64,000 bases of DNA, taken from the NCBI RefSeq assembly GCF_028283705.1, contig NZ_JAPWKD010000019.1, positions 186,001 through 250,000 of the forward strand. The letters are read 5' to 3'. The notes beneath the pieces were generated by a model. It saw only the letters and a list, made by a program, of their open reading frames with translations. It searched no databases and was not told where the DNA came from. Positions 49,481 to 57,793 of this stretch are shown piece after piece; within the stretch, counting starts at the first letter, position 1, and each line of letters starts with the position of its first letter. The translations under genes were made by a program, and so were the position numbers. This DNA comes from Pantoea sp. (GTDB lineage Bacteria; Pseudomonadota; Gammaproteobacteria; Enterobacterales; Enterobacteriaceae).

Positions 49481-49931
49481 ATCAGCTGTTCTGGTGGCAT
49501 AAAGAGAGGTGATGATCATGCAGTAGCAAAGCGGATGCTCCCACGGCGGCGTAGTGAGGGAGAGGAGGCGAAGGCATCACTGAGTAGCCGGTTAGCGCCC
49601 GGTTAACGCGTAAGTAGCTCAAATGACGAACGGACCGGGTGACCGGCGCGGCCACTGCGAAGTGTGGCACACAACAGGTTAGAGCATTGGCCGATGGCGG
49701 GTATAGCGCCTGAAGCGTCCTGACAGTGCTCTTACCGTTGTGGTGAATGCGGCCAGCGCACGCGGTAAAACTGACAATCATCGTTATCGTGCGATGCGTC
49801 AAGTCTAAAAGTCACCGCCCTGTGGTTTGTCAGCTTAATCAGGGCACCGGGAGGCACCCGGCACCACACATCCTTTCAGGCATGGAGAATTACGGCGGCA
49901 GGTGTTGCAGTACCTGTCAGCCAATTTGAGT
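49481..49931 (+). ncRNA. Structured pL leader with no N-like gene
   Basis: About 450 nt from the pL start to the first early-left gene have no convincing ORF but many complementary segments: GCCAC/GTGGC (49648-49667), AGAGCA/TGCTCT enclosing GGCG/CGCC, CTGACAA/TTGTCAG (about 49770-49833), and CCGGG/CCCGG (about 49847-49861). The position is that of N and nutL in lambda or of the put RNA in HK022. A cis-acting antitermination or regulatory RNA is plausible. A 60-codon frame at 49747-49929 is noted but not called. Confidence 0.5.
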
Positions 49932-49972
49932 GAATCCCTTTTTGTTTTATTGCCATCAATGGCAAGGGATTC
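49932..49972 (+). promoter_or_regulatory. Bulged long hairpin before the first left-operon gene
   Basis: GAATCCC pairs with GGGATTC and TTGCC with GGCAA around ATCAAT. The two 3' arms are directly joined, so the stems can stack with an 11-base U-rich bulge on the 5' side. It ends 30 bp before the gene start. It may act as a terminator/attenuator or an RNase III-type processing site. Confidence 0.5.
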
Positions 49973-50002
49973 GTGCAACTAAAAATCGGTATGGAGAAAG
50001 AT

Positions 50003-50806
50003 ATGAGCAACGAAACCAATATGTCTGCCAGCCTGGCTAAGTCTATTAATGACCATTGCCGCGCCTTCGAAGCTTCAGACGAATTCGGTGAAATGGTCCA
50101 CAGCCATGTGCGTAAGTTATACGAAGACGCCATTAAAGATGTTTTCCGCTGGGGCAAATTCCCAGATGCAGTAAAAAAGGCTCTGGAAGAAGCGTTACCA
50201 GGCAACATCAGCGAAATGGCTGATCTGTCGCGATACAACCTGCTGTTGGCCCGATCTCTTCAGGATGAATGGAACGCGAACGCCGTCAGTGAACGCACTG
50301 TGAGCCATATGCAACAGCTGGTTAAGGATTTCATTGAACAGGATAAAGTGCCTAAGTTCATCAAAGCATCTGACCTTTGGGCTGCGTTCATTGAAGAACA
50401 CCAGGAAGAAGCTGCGCACGAACAATGGGGGCGGCCGGAGGTCATCGTCAAAACCGACAGCGAATACGGCAAATATTTCCAGATTGGCCTGTGCAAGGAG
50501 CCAGCAGAGGAACCAGGTCGCTATTCCCATCGTCGCACTAAAACGGAATATTTTGAGTGCGATACCCACCTCGGCTTTAGCCTCGTCAAGGCAAGCCGCG
50601 ATCGCGATGCAGAACCGCTCATGCAGGACGGACACGAAGTCTATTCGCTATATACCGGCAAACTGGAATATAGCGATACGCTGGGCAAGAGAGCGGTCCA
50701 GTTCCGGTCCCAATTCGAAAGACTGGTAGGAGCACTGTATTACGGCGATAGCTTGCTGGTGCTCGATGACGAAGCCGACGATATCTACTACCCAGGGGAA
50801 TACTGA
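50003..50806 (+). CDS. Unknown early-left protein
   Basis: ATG 50003, preceded by GGAGAAAG, gives 267 residues beginning MSNETNMSASLAKSINDHCRAFEASDEFGEMVHSHVRKLYEDAIKDVFRWGKFPDAVKKALEEALPGN. The N-terminal half is helical, with a C-terminal acidic end (LVLDDEADDIYYPGEY). No domain recognised. As first gene of the pL operon it should be expressed early on induction. Candidate for host takeover or recombination. Confidence 0.7.
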   Translation: MSNETNMSASLAKSINDHCRAFEASDEFGEMVHSHVRKLYEDAIKDVFRWGKFPDAVKKALEEALPGNISEMADLSRYNLLLARSLQDEWNANAVSERTVSHMQQLVKDFIEQDKVPKFIKASDLWAAFIEEHQEEAAHEQWGRPEVIVKTDSEYGKYFQIGLCKEPAEEPGRYSHRRTKTEYFECDTHLGFSLVKASRDRDAEPLMQDGHEVYSLYTGKLEYSDTLGKRAVQFRSQFERLVGALYYGDSLLVLDDEADDIYYPGEY

Positions 50807-50807
50807 T

Positions 50808-50969
50808 ATGCAGCATCCACACGATCAAATCATCGTCGGGATGATCACCCTTCCCTATAGCGGCCTGTTTCACGGTTGGCTTTTGCCTGACGGCGCAGTG
50901 ATTAAAAACCCTATAGCGGCGCAAAACGCAGCAGAGCACCTTAACAATGCCAGTAAAACCGTTCACTGA
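50808..50969 (+). CDS. DUF1317-like protein
   Basis: ATG 50808, 1 bp after the preceding stop, gives 53 residues: MQHPHDQIIVGMITLPYSGLFHGWLLPDGAVIKNPIAAQNAAEHLNN. It aligns with lambda orf60a-type DUF1317 proteins, which start MTHPHDNIRVG and keep GW...VI.NP..AQ..AE. Early left-operon protein of unknown function. Confidence 0.8.
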   Translation: MQHPHDQIIVGMITLPYSGLFHGWLLPDGAVIKNPIAAQNAAEHLNNASKTVH

Positions 50970-50979
50970 GGCCACCAGC

Positions 50980-51459
50980 ATGACTAACCAAAAAACAAAC
51001 AGAGAACTGGTGCAAGCCGGGCACGCTTTAGCTAATGCCCTCTCCACTGATTCTCCACTGATGGAAGTAGCAAAGCTGGTGTCTGATATTTCAACACGCC
51101 TTGATGTTGCAGTGGTGCGTGGCGATGAACTGCAACAGAAGCTGGATGCTCAAGTTATCTGGCACTCCGGTACGCCAGCCGTCGCTGAAGGCAGTAGTGA
51201 GCGGTTCTGGGTAACTCATAGACTAAAAGATGGATCATTGCACGTTACTGACCTGACCTTCTTCAACTGTCCTGCGCCCGATGATGAATCATTCGGTGAT
51301 TCTGATATGTGTACACCAGACGGCGATGCGTACTGGCCTGAAGGTTGGCATGACCTCTGCTCTCACCCTGATTTTGATTACTACTACCAAAAGTCTGACC
51401 TTGATGTATTGGCTTATGCGCAATTTATCAAGCCAGAGCCAGCTAAGGATGGTGAGTGA
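50980..51459 (+). CDS. Unknown early-left protein
   Basis: ATG 50980 gives 159 residues: a helical N-terminus (NRELVQAGHALANALSTDSPLMEVAKLVSDISTRLDVAVVRGDELQQKL) as in Ea22-like lambdoid proteins, then a beta-rich, acidic half with many aromatic residues (YWPEGWHDLCSHPDFDYYYQ). No firm family. Its TGA overlaps the next ATG. Confidence 0.6.
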   Translation: MTNQKTNRELVQAGHALANALSTDSPLMEVAKLVSDISTRLDVAVVRGDELQQKLDAQVIWHSGTPAVAEGSSERFWVTHRLKDGSLHVTDLTFFNCPAPDDESFGDSDMCTPDGDAYWPEGWHDLCSHPDFDYYYQKSDLDVLAYAQFIKPEPAKDGE

Positions 51460-51875
51460 TGGCTACCAAACAAGAGCGTCTTGAACATGCAAACCAGCTT
51501 ATTCAGATCATCGCGGCACATGGTCGTCGCTTTTTCTTCAGTGATTGCACCGGCAAAACAGCGCAATTGTTGATTGATCAGCGTGGGCGCGTTTGGTTTC
51601 TCGATGAATACAGCGGGAAACTGATCTTTACCCATAAAACCACCTGGACTAATAAATGGCGCGGTTTTACTCATGGCGGAACGTTACGTTATTTCGTGGA
51701 AATGATGCGCGATTACATCGTCAAAGGTGAGCAGATTCACCCGTACTACCTTGGACCAGAACGCCGCAACATCACTGACGGAAATATTTGGGGGTATACG
51801 GACGAAGCTATCAAAGCCGTTCGTGAGCAGGCAGCATTACTGCCAATTATTGGAAAGGAGTCCAGCCATGCGTGA
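51459..51875 (+). CDS. Unknown early-left protein
   Basis: ATG 51459 (TGATG coupling) gives 138 residues: MATKQERLEHANQLIQIIAAHGRRFFFSDCTGKTAQLLIDQRGRVWFLDEYSGKLIFTHKTTWTNKWRGFTHGGTLRYFVEMMRDYI. It is the kind of small conserved protein seen in many enterobacterial lambdoid left operons, but I know no function. Confidence 0.65.
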   Translation: MATKQERLEHANQLIQIIAAHGRRFFFSDCTGKTAQLLIDQRGRVWFLDEYSGKLIFTHKTTWTNKWRGFTHGGTLRYFVEMMRDYIVKGEQIHPYYLGPERRNITDGNIWGYTDEAIKAVREQAALLPIIGKESSHA

Positions 51876-52550
51876 ACGCGGAATTATTTTCAACGCCGAC
51901 ATGGTTCGGGCAGTTCTGAACGGCAGCAAGACGCAGACGCGACGGATAATGCGGGAGCAGCCTGAAGTTATCCCGAAAGAAGATGAGTACGGCAAGCCGG
52001 GTTTCTGGATTCCGTTTAATGCAGGCAAAACGATGGTGCGCAATGAAGACATGTACATTGCCTGCCCTTTCGGTTTGAAAGGTGATCGCCTGTGGGTGCG
52101 TGAGACGTGGAGTAGCGATTTTGCAAATTACTATCCTAACGACCGCGTTTGGTATGCAGCTGACAATAAGCGCCGTTTAGATATTGAAGTGGTGGATGGT
52201 GTCAGAGGCATCTACAGCCCTGAAAGCGATGTGCACGTTCCTTTCCGCTGGCGTCCATCCACATGCCACGCTGGGCGTCTCGCATAACGCTGGAGATCAC
52301 CAATGTTGGAGTGCAGCGCCTCCAGTCGATCAGTCAGAATGATGCAGCGCGTGAAGGGCTGATTAAGCTACCTGCCACTGGCCGGTATTGCATAAATCAG
52401 GGGGATCAATATTTCGGTGCTGCAAGTCATGACGCACACGAAGTGTTCTCCTGGCTGTGGGAATCCATCTACGGAGAGGAAAGCTGGCAGGCTAACCCGT
52501 GGGTGTGGGTCATTGAGTTTAAGCGCGTGGAGGGTGCAAGCCATGATTAA
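51868..52550 (+). pseudogene. ASCH-type phage gene with frameshift
   Basis: ATG 51868 (AAGGAG upstream) starts MRERGIIFNADMVRAVLNGSKTQTRRIMREQP, the opening of a well-known lambdoid protein of ASCH/PUA-like type, and GDRLWVRETW. Near 52255-52262 the frame shifts: WRPS runs into TCHAGRLA and stops at 52287. The +1-offset frame continues MPRWASRITLEITNVGVQRLQSISQNDAAREGL, the normal continuation after RPSIH. A small deletion explains this. RNA-binding or nucleotide-editing functions are suggested for ASCH domains. Confidence 0.82.
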
Positions 52551-52935
52551 GGGGGATTTAATCAGTTGCCAGCGTTACATCAACAAGGCAAAGGTCTTAG
52601 ACAAGGCTGCACGCTTTAAGCGCTTCATTGTGGCCGTGTATCCAATTGTGCTGCGCGGAAAGCAATACACGGTCCTGATGGACGGGCATCACAACTATGC
52701 TGCTGCAAAACTCGTTGGGGCCACACCCGATTACCGGCCTGTAGGCAAGAAAGCATTGCGGATTCTTAATGCGATGCCGGAGAAAGAGCGGGAAGCCCAC
52801 TTCATAAACAACATCACTGACAGCCATTACTATTTTGTTGAAACCGGGGAAGTGGTTGAGGATTTAGTGTTGCCGGACACATCCCATCCCCTTGCGGTAC
52901 ATGTAAATAATCAGTGGGTGCTCGGTCATGGCTAA
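52543..52935 (+). CDS. ParB-like nuclease-fold small protein
   Basis: ATG 52543 gives 130 residues with the ParB/sulfiredoxin-fold signature VLMDGHHNYAAAKLVGATPDY near residue 45 and an RFIVAVYPIVLRGKQYTV strand pair. It lacks the ParB helix-turn-helix, so it is a stand-alone domain as in Stx-type lambdoid phages. Function unknown. Confidence 0.78.
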   Translation: MIKGDLISCQRYINKAKVLDKAARFKRFIVAVYPIVLRGKQYTVLMDGHHNYAAAKLVGATPDYRPVGKKALRILNAMPEKEREAHFINNITDSHYYFVETGEVVEDLVLPDTSHPLAVHVNNQWVLGHG

Positions 52936-53272
52936 GTCACCCGCAGAACGCAAAAAGGACCAGCGCGACAGACAGGCCGCTGCCGGTAGCAGGAAAGTTG
53001 AATTAACCCTGGATAACCAGGAACTCGAAATGCTGGCGCGTAATTGCGCCACCCGCAGGCCAGGACGCGAACCTTATGAAGTGAATGAGTATATCGCGCT
53101 GCTGATTCGCCAGGATGATACACGGGCACGCGGCTTGATTAAATCCATCAGTAAACGAAAGTGTGGTAAGTGCGGTGATCAGCTGCCTGTGCAAGATTGC
53201 TGCTTTAGAAAAGAAGATGCGTGTTGGTGCCGCCTTGGTTGGCACGAAATGAAATTAAAAATCACACCGTGA
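52928..53272 (+). CDS. Basic phage protein with C-terminal zinc-ribbon-like cysteines
   Basis: The 114-residue protein starts MAKSPAERKKDQRDRQAAAGSRKVELTLDNQELEMLARNCATRRPGREPYEVNEYIALLIRQDD, with a ribbon-helix-helix-like layout, and ends in CGKCGDQLPVQDCCFRKEDACWC, a probable zinc site. It overlaps the preceding gene by 8 bp. Likely DNA-binding. No specific role known. Confidence 0.7.
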   Translation: MAKSPAERKKDQRDRQAAAGSRKVELTLDNQELEMLARNCATRRPGREPYEVNEYIALLIRQDDTRARGLIKSISKRKCGKCGDQLPVQDCCFRKEDACWCRLGWHEMKLKITP

Positions 53273-53324
53273 CATGTCACGGTAATTAATTCCCTGTTGC
53301 AGCAGGTCAGGTATGGAGAAAAAT

Positions 53325-53564
53325 ATGACAACCATTATTCAACTGGAACCTAACGAGTGGGTAACTGAAGATTTGCTGATTGCACTTACTGGCCTAAAGC
53401 CAGGAACAATCGCACGTGCCAGAAAGAAATCATGGCTCCTGGGCCGCGAATACAAGCACGTATCACCGGAAGATGCCCCTAAGCCCACCAGCGAATGCAT
53501 GTATAACCGAAAAGCTGTTGATGCCTGGGTTGGAAGACAGAAGCTGCCAGAAGTGACTGAGTGA
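53325..53564 (+). CDS. xis: Excisionase-like protein (DUF1233 type)
   Basis: ATG 53325 with GGAG 8 bases upstream gives 79 residues: MTTIIQLEPNEWVTEDLLIALTGLKPGTIARARKKSWLLGREYKHVSPEDAPKPTSECMYNRKAVDAWV, a winged-helix excisionase of the kind paired with Stx-phage-type integrases. It lies 47 bp before int. It would bend attR DNA and direct excision. Confidence 0.85.
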   Translation: MTTIIQLEPNEWVTEDLLIALTGLKPGTIARARKKSWLLGREYKHVSPEDAPKPTSECMYNRKAVDAWVGRQKLPEVTE

Positions 53565-53611
53565 CATGAACGCGATATTCTTGAGCGGCTCCTGGACGTC
53601 TGGAGGAATCA

Positions 53612-54904
53612 ATGGGTAAAGAAACATATCCGACAGGCGTAGAAAATCATGGCGGATCACTCCGCATATGGTTTCAGTACAACGGCCAGCGCGTCAGGGA
53701 AAATCTTTGCGTGCCCGATACGGCCAAAAACCGTAAAGTCGCCGGGGAGCTACGGTCCTCGGTGTGCTTTGCAATAAAGATGGGCAGTTTTAACTATGCG
53801 GCTCAGTTCCCGCAGTCAGTAAACCTGAAGCGGTTCGGCGTTGAAAAAAAGGAAATCACCGTCAGTGCTCTGGCAGAAAAATGGCTGGACCTGAAAAAAA
53901 TGGATATCAGCGCCAACACACATCATCGTTACTGCTCCGTGGTGAGAAATATGGTGCCACGTATCGGCGGCAAAAAACTTGCCTCAGCCGTTACGAAAGA
54001 AGACCTGCTTTTCATCAGGAAAGATCTGCTGACCGGTGTTCAGGTTATCACGCATTCCCGCCTGCAGCCGGTGAAGGGAAGAACGGTGCCTACTGTCAAT
54101 TTTTACATGACAACTATAGGTGGCATGTTCCAGTTCGCTGCTGACAACGGCTATTTGGACGTTAACCCGTTCAGCAGCATCAGGCCGCTGAAAAAATCTA
54201 AAGCAGAGCCGGACCCGCTGACCCGGGATGAATTCAGCCGGTTTATATCTGCATGCCCGAACCGCCAGACAAGAAATTTGTGGATGCTTGCGTTTTATAC
54301 CGGCGTCCGGCATGGGGAGCTGGTCTCGCTGGCGTGGGAAGACGTTGATCTGAAAGCCGGAACGTTAACGGTGAGGCGAAATCTGACATCGCGAGGGATG
54401 TTTACACTGCCAAAGACTGATGCAGGTACAGACAGAGTAATACATCTTGTCGGTCCGGCACTGAGTGCACTGAAGGATCAGGCGGAACTTACCCGATTGG
54501 GTAAGCAACACCTGACAGAAGTAAGACTGCGGGAGTATGGCCGGACAACCACTCACCCCTGCACCTTTCTTTTTTGCCCTCAACTGGTCTCACCCGGCGG
54601 GGTTGGCAGGCATCATTACGCGGTAGGAACATTACGAAGTATATGGGAACCGGCAATGAAACGGGCAGGATTAAGATACCGCAAAGCGTACCAGTCACGC
54701 CATACCTACGCATGCTGGCTGTTATCAGCCGGTGCCAATCCCGCGTTTATTGCTTCACAGATGGGGCATGCGAGTGCACAGATGGTTTACAGCGTTTATG
54801 GAGCGTGGATGCCTGAATGCAGTGCCAGTCAGGTTGAGTATATCAACCAGAGGCTTAAAGAGAATGTCCCATACATGCCCCAAGGGGCAAGGGGTGCCGG
54901 TTGA
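53612..54904 (+). CDS. int: Tyrosine recombinase integrase
   Basis: The 430-residue integrase has an N-terminal arm-binding domain (VENHGGSLRIWFQYNGQRVRENL), a SAM-like core-binding domain (ITVSALAEKWLDLKKMDISANTHHRYC), and the catalytic residues Arg in TGVRHGELVSLAWED, Arg-His in YQSRHTYACWLLSAG, His in QMGHASAQMVYS and the nucleophile Tyr in VYGAW. GGAGG precedes ATG. It ends 36 bp before attR. It would join phage and AEC-gene att sites. Confidence 0.95.
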   Translation: MGKETYPTGVENHGGSLRIWFQYNGQRVRENLCVPDTAKNRKVAGELRSSVCFAIKMGSFNYAAQFPQSVNLKRFGVEKKEITVSALAEKWLDLKKMDISANTHHRYCSVVRNMVPRIGGKKLASAVTKEDLLFIRKDLLTGVQVITHSRLQPVKGRTVPTVNFYMTTIGGMFQFAADNGYLDVNPFSSIRPLKKSKAEPDPLTRDEFSRFISACPNRQTRNLWMLAFYTGVRHGELVSLAWEDVDLKAGTLTVRRNLTSRGMFTLPKTDAGTDRVIHLVGPALSALKDQAELTRLGKQHLTEVRLREYGRTTTHPCTFLFCPQLVSPGGVGRHHYAVGTLRSIWEPAMKRAGLRYRKAYQSRHTYACWLLSAGANPAFIASQMGHASAQMVYSVYGAWMPECSASQVEYINQRLKENVPYMPQGARGAG

Positions 54905-54940
54905 TGTCGTTTTAAATCATATAGTTATTGCTGATTCTAT

Positions 54941-54953
54941 TGCATATCAGCGG
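54941..54953. repeat. attR core
   Basis: TGCATATCAGCGG identical to attL. The sequence to its right continues the AEC transporter in frame (HISGMPRGVLVLMAANPSG). Confidence 0.9.
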
Positions 54954-55125
54954 AATGCCACGCGGGGTGCTGGTGCTGATGGCCGCCAATCCTTCCGGCG
55001 TTAATGTTCTCGGGTTTTCACGCTCGCAGCAGGATAGCCAGATAACCAGTTCCGCGATTTGCCTGACCACCCTGCTGTCGATGGGCACGCTGCCGGTATG
55101 GATTTGGGTGAATGCGTTGCTTTGA
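54943..55125 (+). pseudogene. AEC transporter, 3' part displaced by the prophage
   Basis: The frame CAT ATC AGC GGA ATG encodes HISGMPRGVLVLMAANPSGVNVLGFSRSQQD...LSMGTLPVWIWVNALL and stop, the C-terminal end of an AEC transporter. Joined at the att core to the fragment ending at 11431 it restores one continuous protein of about 300 residues. It lacks a promoter and start here. Confidence 0.92.
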
Positions 55126-55167
55126 AATCCTGCGGGCAGCGTTGGGAGAAGGCACTTATCGGTAGCG

Positions 55168-55190
55168 GCGCGATTTATCGCGCAGGTTTT
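55168..55190 (+). terminator. Terminator of the original AEC gene
   Basis: GCGCGA-TTTA-TCGCGC followed by AGGTTTT, 43 bp after the AEC stop. Confidence 0.6.
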
Positions 55191-55247
55191 GGCAGCAGAA
55201 ACCCTGTAAAAAGACGCACAATACTTCGTGCCGCTACGCAATATGCC

Positions 55248-56324
55248 TTAGAACTGGTAAGTCATCCCGACGCCAAAGCTATCATCGGTGGATATCCCGA
55301 ACGGGGTATTCTTATCAAGCTGGTTGATTTTATAGTCGGTGTAGACAAGAAAGTTTTTATTTAAAAAGTACGCGACGTTAACATCCAGATATTTGGCCAA
55401 ATAGACATCGCCATAACCTTCAATCTCTTTCCCCTGAGACTGGAACCAGCCAATGCCGGGGACGATACCGCTTTCGAAAACATAGCGTGAATAGACTTCG
55501 AAGTTCTGGGTTTTGTTGGCAAAACCATAGCCACTAATAGGCGTGATATTCTGGCCCTCAGAATATTTAATCGCAGCATAAAACTGGCCTGGATTATATT
55601 TGAATCCCAGCGCCCACATTTCGGCCCGATCACCCTCGCCATATGCTAAGGCTTCCTGCGCCGCTGTACGATGCGAGTTGCCATAAGCTGCCAGCACGGT
55701 GCCACCCCAGTCGAAACTATAACTGACTGACGCGCCTGCACCCTCACCATTCGAGGTATAGACGGTGCGGCCGCTGTTATTACTACCTGCCCCATTTTTC
55801 CCCTGATACTGCAAGGCAAAGCTGACCTTATCAGACAAGCCAAACAAATTTGTATTGCGGTAAGTCAGCACCCCGGTGGCGCGGCCGGTCATAAAACCAT
55901 CGGTGTAACTGTCTGTCAGATGGTCAAAAATCGGGGCATAGTCCGTAATGCTGGCAACATCATATAACACGCCGTTATTTCTGCCGTAATCGATGCTACC
56001 CCACGGGCCATATTTCAGTCCGGCAAATCCGTAACGGGTTTTATTGCCCTCATCACCTTCCGCTTCGGAATGGTTGGCCTGAATATTATATTCCCACTGA
56101 CCATAACCGGTGAGCTTATCATTAATTTTTGTTTGCCCTTTAAAACCCAGACGCACATAACTGTTATCACCATCAACGCTGGTATCATCGCTGAAATAAT
56201 GCCTGGCTCGCACGCTGCCATAAAGATCCAGTTTGTTGCCGTCTTTATTATAAATTTCTGCTCCCTGAGAGATTGCAGGCAGAACAACAGCCACCGCAAG
56301 CAGTGTATATTTCATCATCTTCAT
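55248..56324 (-). CDS. General porin, OmpC/OmpF family
   Basis: The 358-residue precursor has a signal peptide (MMKYTLLAVAVVLPAISQGA) and mature start AEIYNKDGNKLDLYGSVRARHYFSDD, the OmpC/F opening. A 16-strand pattern follows, ending in the C-terminal GVGMTYQF. The L3 region SITDYAPIFDHLTDSYTDGFMTGRATGVLTYRN differs from the classic PEFGGD loop, so it is a divergent, perhaps substrate-adapted porin. It lies beside an amidohydrolase and transporter that may share its regulation. Confidence 0.9.
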   Translation of the reverse strand: MKMMKYTLLAVAVVLPAISQGAEIYNKDGNKLDLYGSVRARHYFSDDTSVDGDNSYVRLGFKGQTKINDKLTGYGQWEYNIQANHSEAEGDEGNKTRYGFAGLKYGPWGSIDYGRNNGVLYDVASITDYAPIFDHLTDSYTDGFMTGRATGVLTYRNTNLFGLSDKVSFALQYQGKNGAGSNNSGRTVYTSNGEGAGASVSYSFDWGGTVLAAYGNSHRTAAQEALAYGEGDRAEMWALGFKYNPGQFYAAIKYSEGQNITPISGYGFANKTQNFEVYSRYVFESGIVPGIGWFQSQGKEIEGYGDVYLAKYLDVNVAYFLNKNFLVYTDYKINQLDKNTPFGISTDDSFGVGMTYQF

Positions 56325-56385
56325 TATTAATGCCTCATCATTTTTATTTTAAAAAGGGGTGGCGAGATACCACCCAATTGCACTA

Positions 56386-57780
56386 TTAACGGTTTAATGG
56401 ACGGGGTTGCGCATCCTGCGGCAGCAATGAATGGTATGTCTCACCTTCCAGTTGCAAGATATGTTCTTCTTTGGCCTGGTTAATAATCGCCGGATTGGTT
56501 AATACACGCACGGCTGAGGCTGCCATCACGCTGCCCGCCAGCAGCATGCCCTTGTGTGCGTAAGAGGTTTTGCCCTGTGTCACCATTTGCCAGGAATGCG
56601 GTGGCGTGCCCCATGCGCAGGTCGCAATATAAACCTGCCCGACCGGCAACAGCCAGCTAACATCCCCAACATCAGTGGAGCCATTGAGGAAATCAGGGTC
56701 GCGGCGTAAAGGGGTAATATCCTCGGATAACACCCGTCCTCTTTTCGCAACCTTGCGTTTTTCCTCATCAGAAAAGGTTGCCTGGATCGATGCAGCAAAG
56801 GCTTTTTCATCCTCGCTAAAGGCCACCGGCCCGATTTTGTTCAGTTCTTCGTCCATGATGCTAGCCAGCGTCACGTTAGGAATGAGATCGGCAGAAGCCG
56901 CATCAAATTCAATCGTCACCTGGGTGCCTGACATCAGCGCTGCACCCCGGGCGATATCATGCACTCGCTCGGTAATATCACGCACTTCATGCATTTTGGG
57001 GGAGCGTACTTTGTAGAGAACATGCGCCTCAGATTGCACCACATTCGGCGCGTTGCCACCGGCATTGGTGATAGCGTAGTGCAGTCGCGCTTCGGGAATA
57101 ATATGTTCGCGCAGGAAGTTCGCACCGACATTCATCAGTTCGACGCCATCCAATGCGCTGCGTCCCAAATGCGGGCTAAAGGCCGCATGGGTACTCTTCC
57201 CTTTAAACAGATATTTCACCTGATTGGTCGCCAGCATACGTGCGTTATACGCCAGGTTTTCATCCCAGGGGTGCCAGGTGAAAGCAATATCGACCCCCTC
57301 AAACAGACCAGCGCGTGCCATAAATGCTTTACCACCCCCGCCTTCTTCCGCCGGGCAGCCAAAGAATTTAATCGTCCCGGATAGCCCGGTTTGTTCCATA
57401 CAGGCTTTGGTGGCCAGGGCTGCCGCTAAGGCTCCCGCGCCTAACAAATTATGCCCACAACCATGCCCGTTACCGGACGGCACCACCGGCGAAAAATAGC
57501 TGCATTCTGCCTGCTGGCTGAGGGAAGGCAATGCATCAAACTCGCCCAGGAAGGCAATAACCGGCTGGCCGGTCCCGAAAGTCGCCACAAAAGCGGTTTC
57601 AATGCCGCCAGCCTGGCGCTTCACTTCAAAACCCGCATCCTCAAGGGTTTGCGCAATCAGCGCGGCCGACTGCGACTCTTCATAACGGACTTCCGCAAAT
57701 TCCCACACCTGGTCGCTTACCGAAATAATCTTTTCACGTTGTTGGTTCAGCGTGTCCTGAATAATGGCTGAATAATTCAT
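56386..57780 (-). CDS. M20 family amidohydrolase, AbgB-like
   Basis: ATG 57780 gives 464 residues. Metal ligands are visible in GNGHGCGHNLLGAGALAAALA near residue 108 and in FFGCPAEEGGGGKAFMARAG near 145. KSTHAAFSPHLGRSALDGVELM marks the dimerisation domain, and FLNGSTDVGDVSWLLP plus the C-terminal WGTPPHSWQMVTQGKTSYAHKGM match AbgB, the p-aminobenzoyl-glutamate hydrolase subunit. No abgA is beside it, so it is a homomeric relative with an unknown N-acyl or amide substrate. Confidence 0.87.
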   Translation of the reverse strand: MNYSAIIQDTLNQQREKIISVSDQVWEFAEVRYEESQSAALIAQTLEDAGFEVKRQAGGIETAFVATFGTGQPVIAFLGEFDALPSLSQQAECSYFSPVVPSGNGHGCGHNLLGAGALAAALATKACMEQTGLSGTIKFFGCPAEEGGGGKAFMARAGLFEGVDIAFTWHPWDENLAYNARMLATNQVKYLFKGKSTHAAFSPHLGRSALDGVELMNVGANFLREHIIPEARLHYAITNAGGNAPNVVQSEAHVLYKVRSPKMHEVRDITERVHDIARGAALMSGTQVTIEFDAASADLIPNVTLASIMDEELNKIGPVAFSEDEKAFAASIQATFSDEEKRKVAKRGRVLSEDITPLRRDPDFLNGSTDVGDVSWLLPVGQVYIATCAWGTPPHSWQMVTQGKTSYAHKGMLLAGSVMAASAVRVLTNPAIINQAKEEHILQLEGETYHSLLPQDAQPRPLNR

Positions 57781-57793
57781 AGGGCCTCTCTTA

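Larger units (their letters stand above)
11419..54953. mobile_element. Lambdoid prophage, HK97-type head, lambda-type tail tip
   Basis: The element is bounded by 13-bp direct repeats inside a split host gene. The gene order is that of lambda-like phages read from the integrase end: int, xis, left operon, cI, cro-like, replication, Q, lysis, terminase, head, tail, accessory genes. The head module is HK97-like, the tail tip K-I-J genes are lambda-like. Accessory genes sit at the known insertion points: after Q, between tail I and J, and after J. At least four genes are broken, so ability to form plaques is doubtful. Confidence 0.95.

Noticed and set aside
49747..49929. 60-codon plus-strand frame in the pL leader (MRPAHAVKL...CCSTCQPI)
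   Set aside because: There is no clear ribosome site, and the frame runs through several hairpin arms. I could not support it as N or any known protein. It is mentioned in the leader entry for checking.
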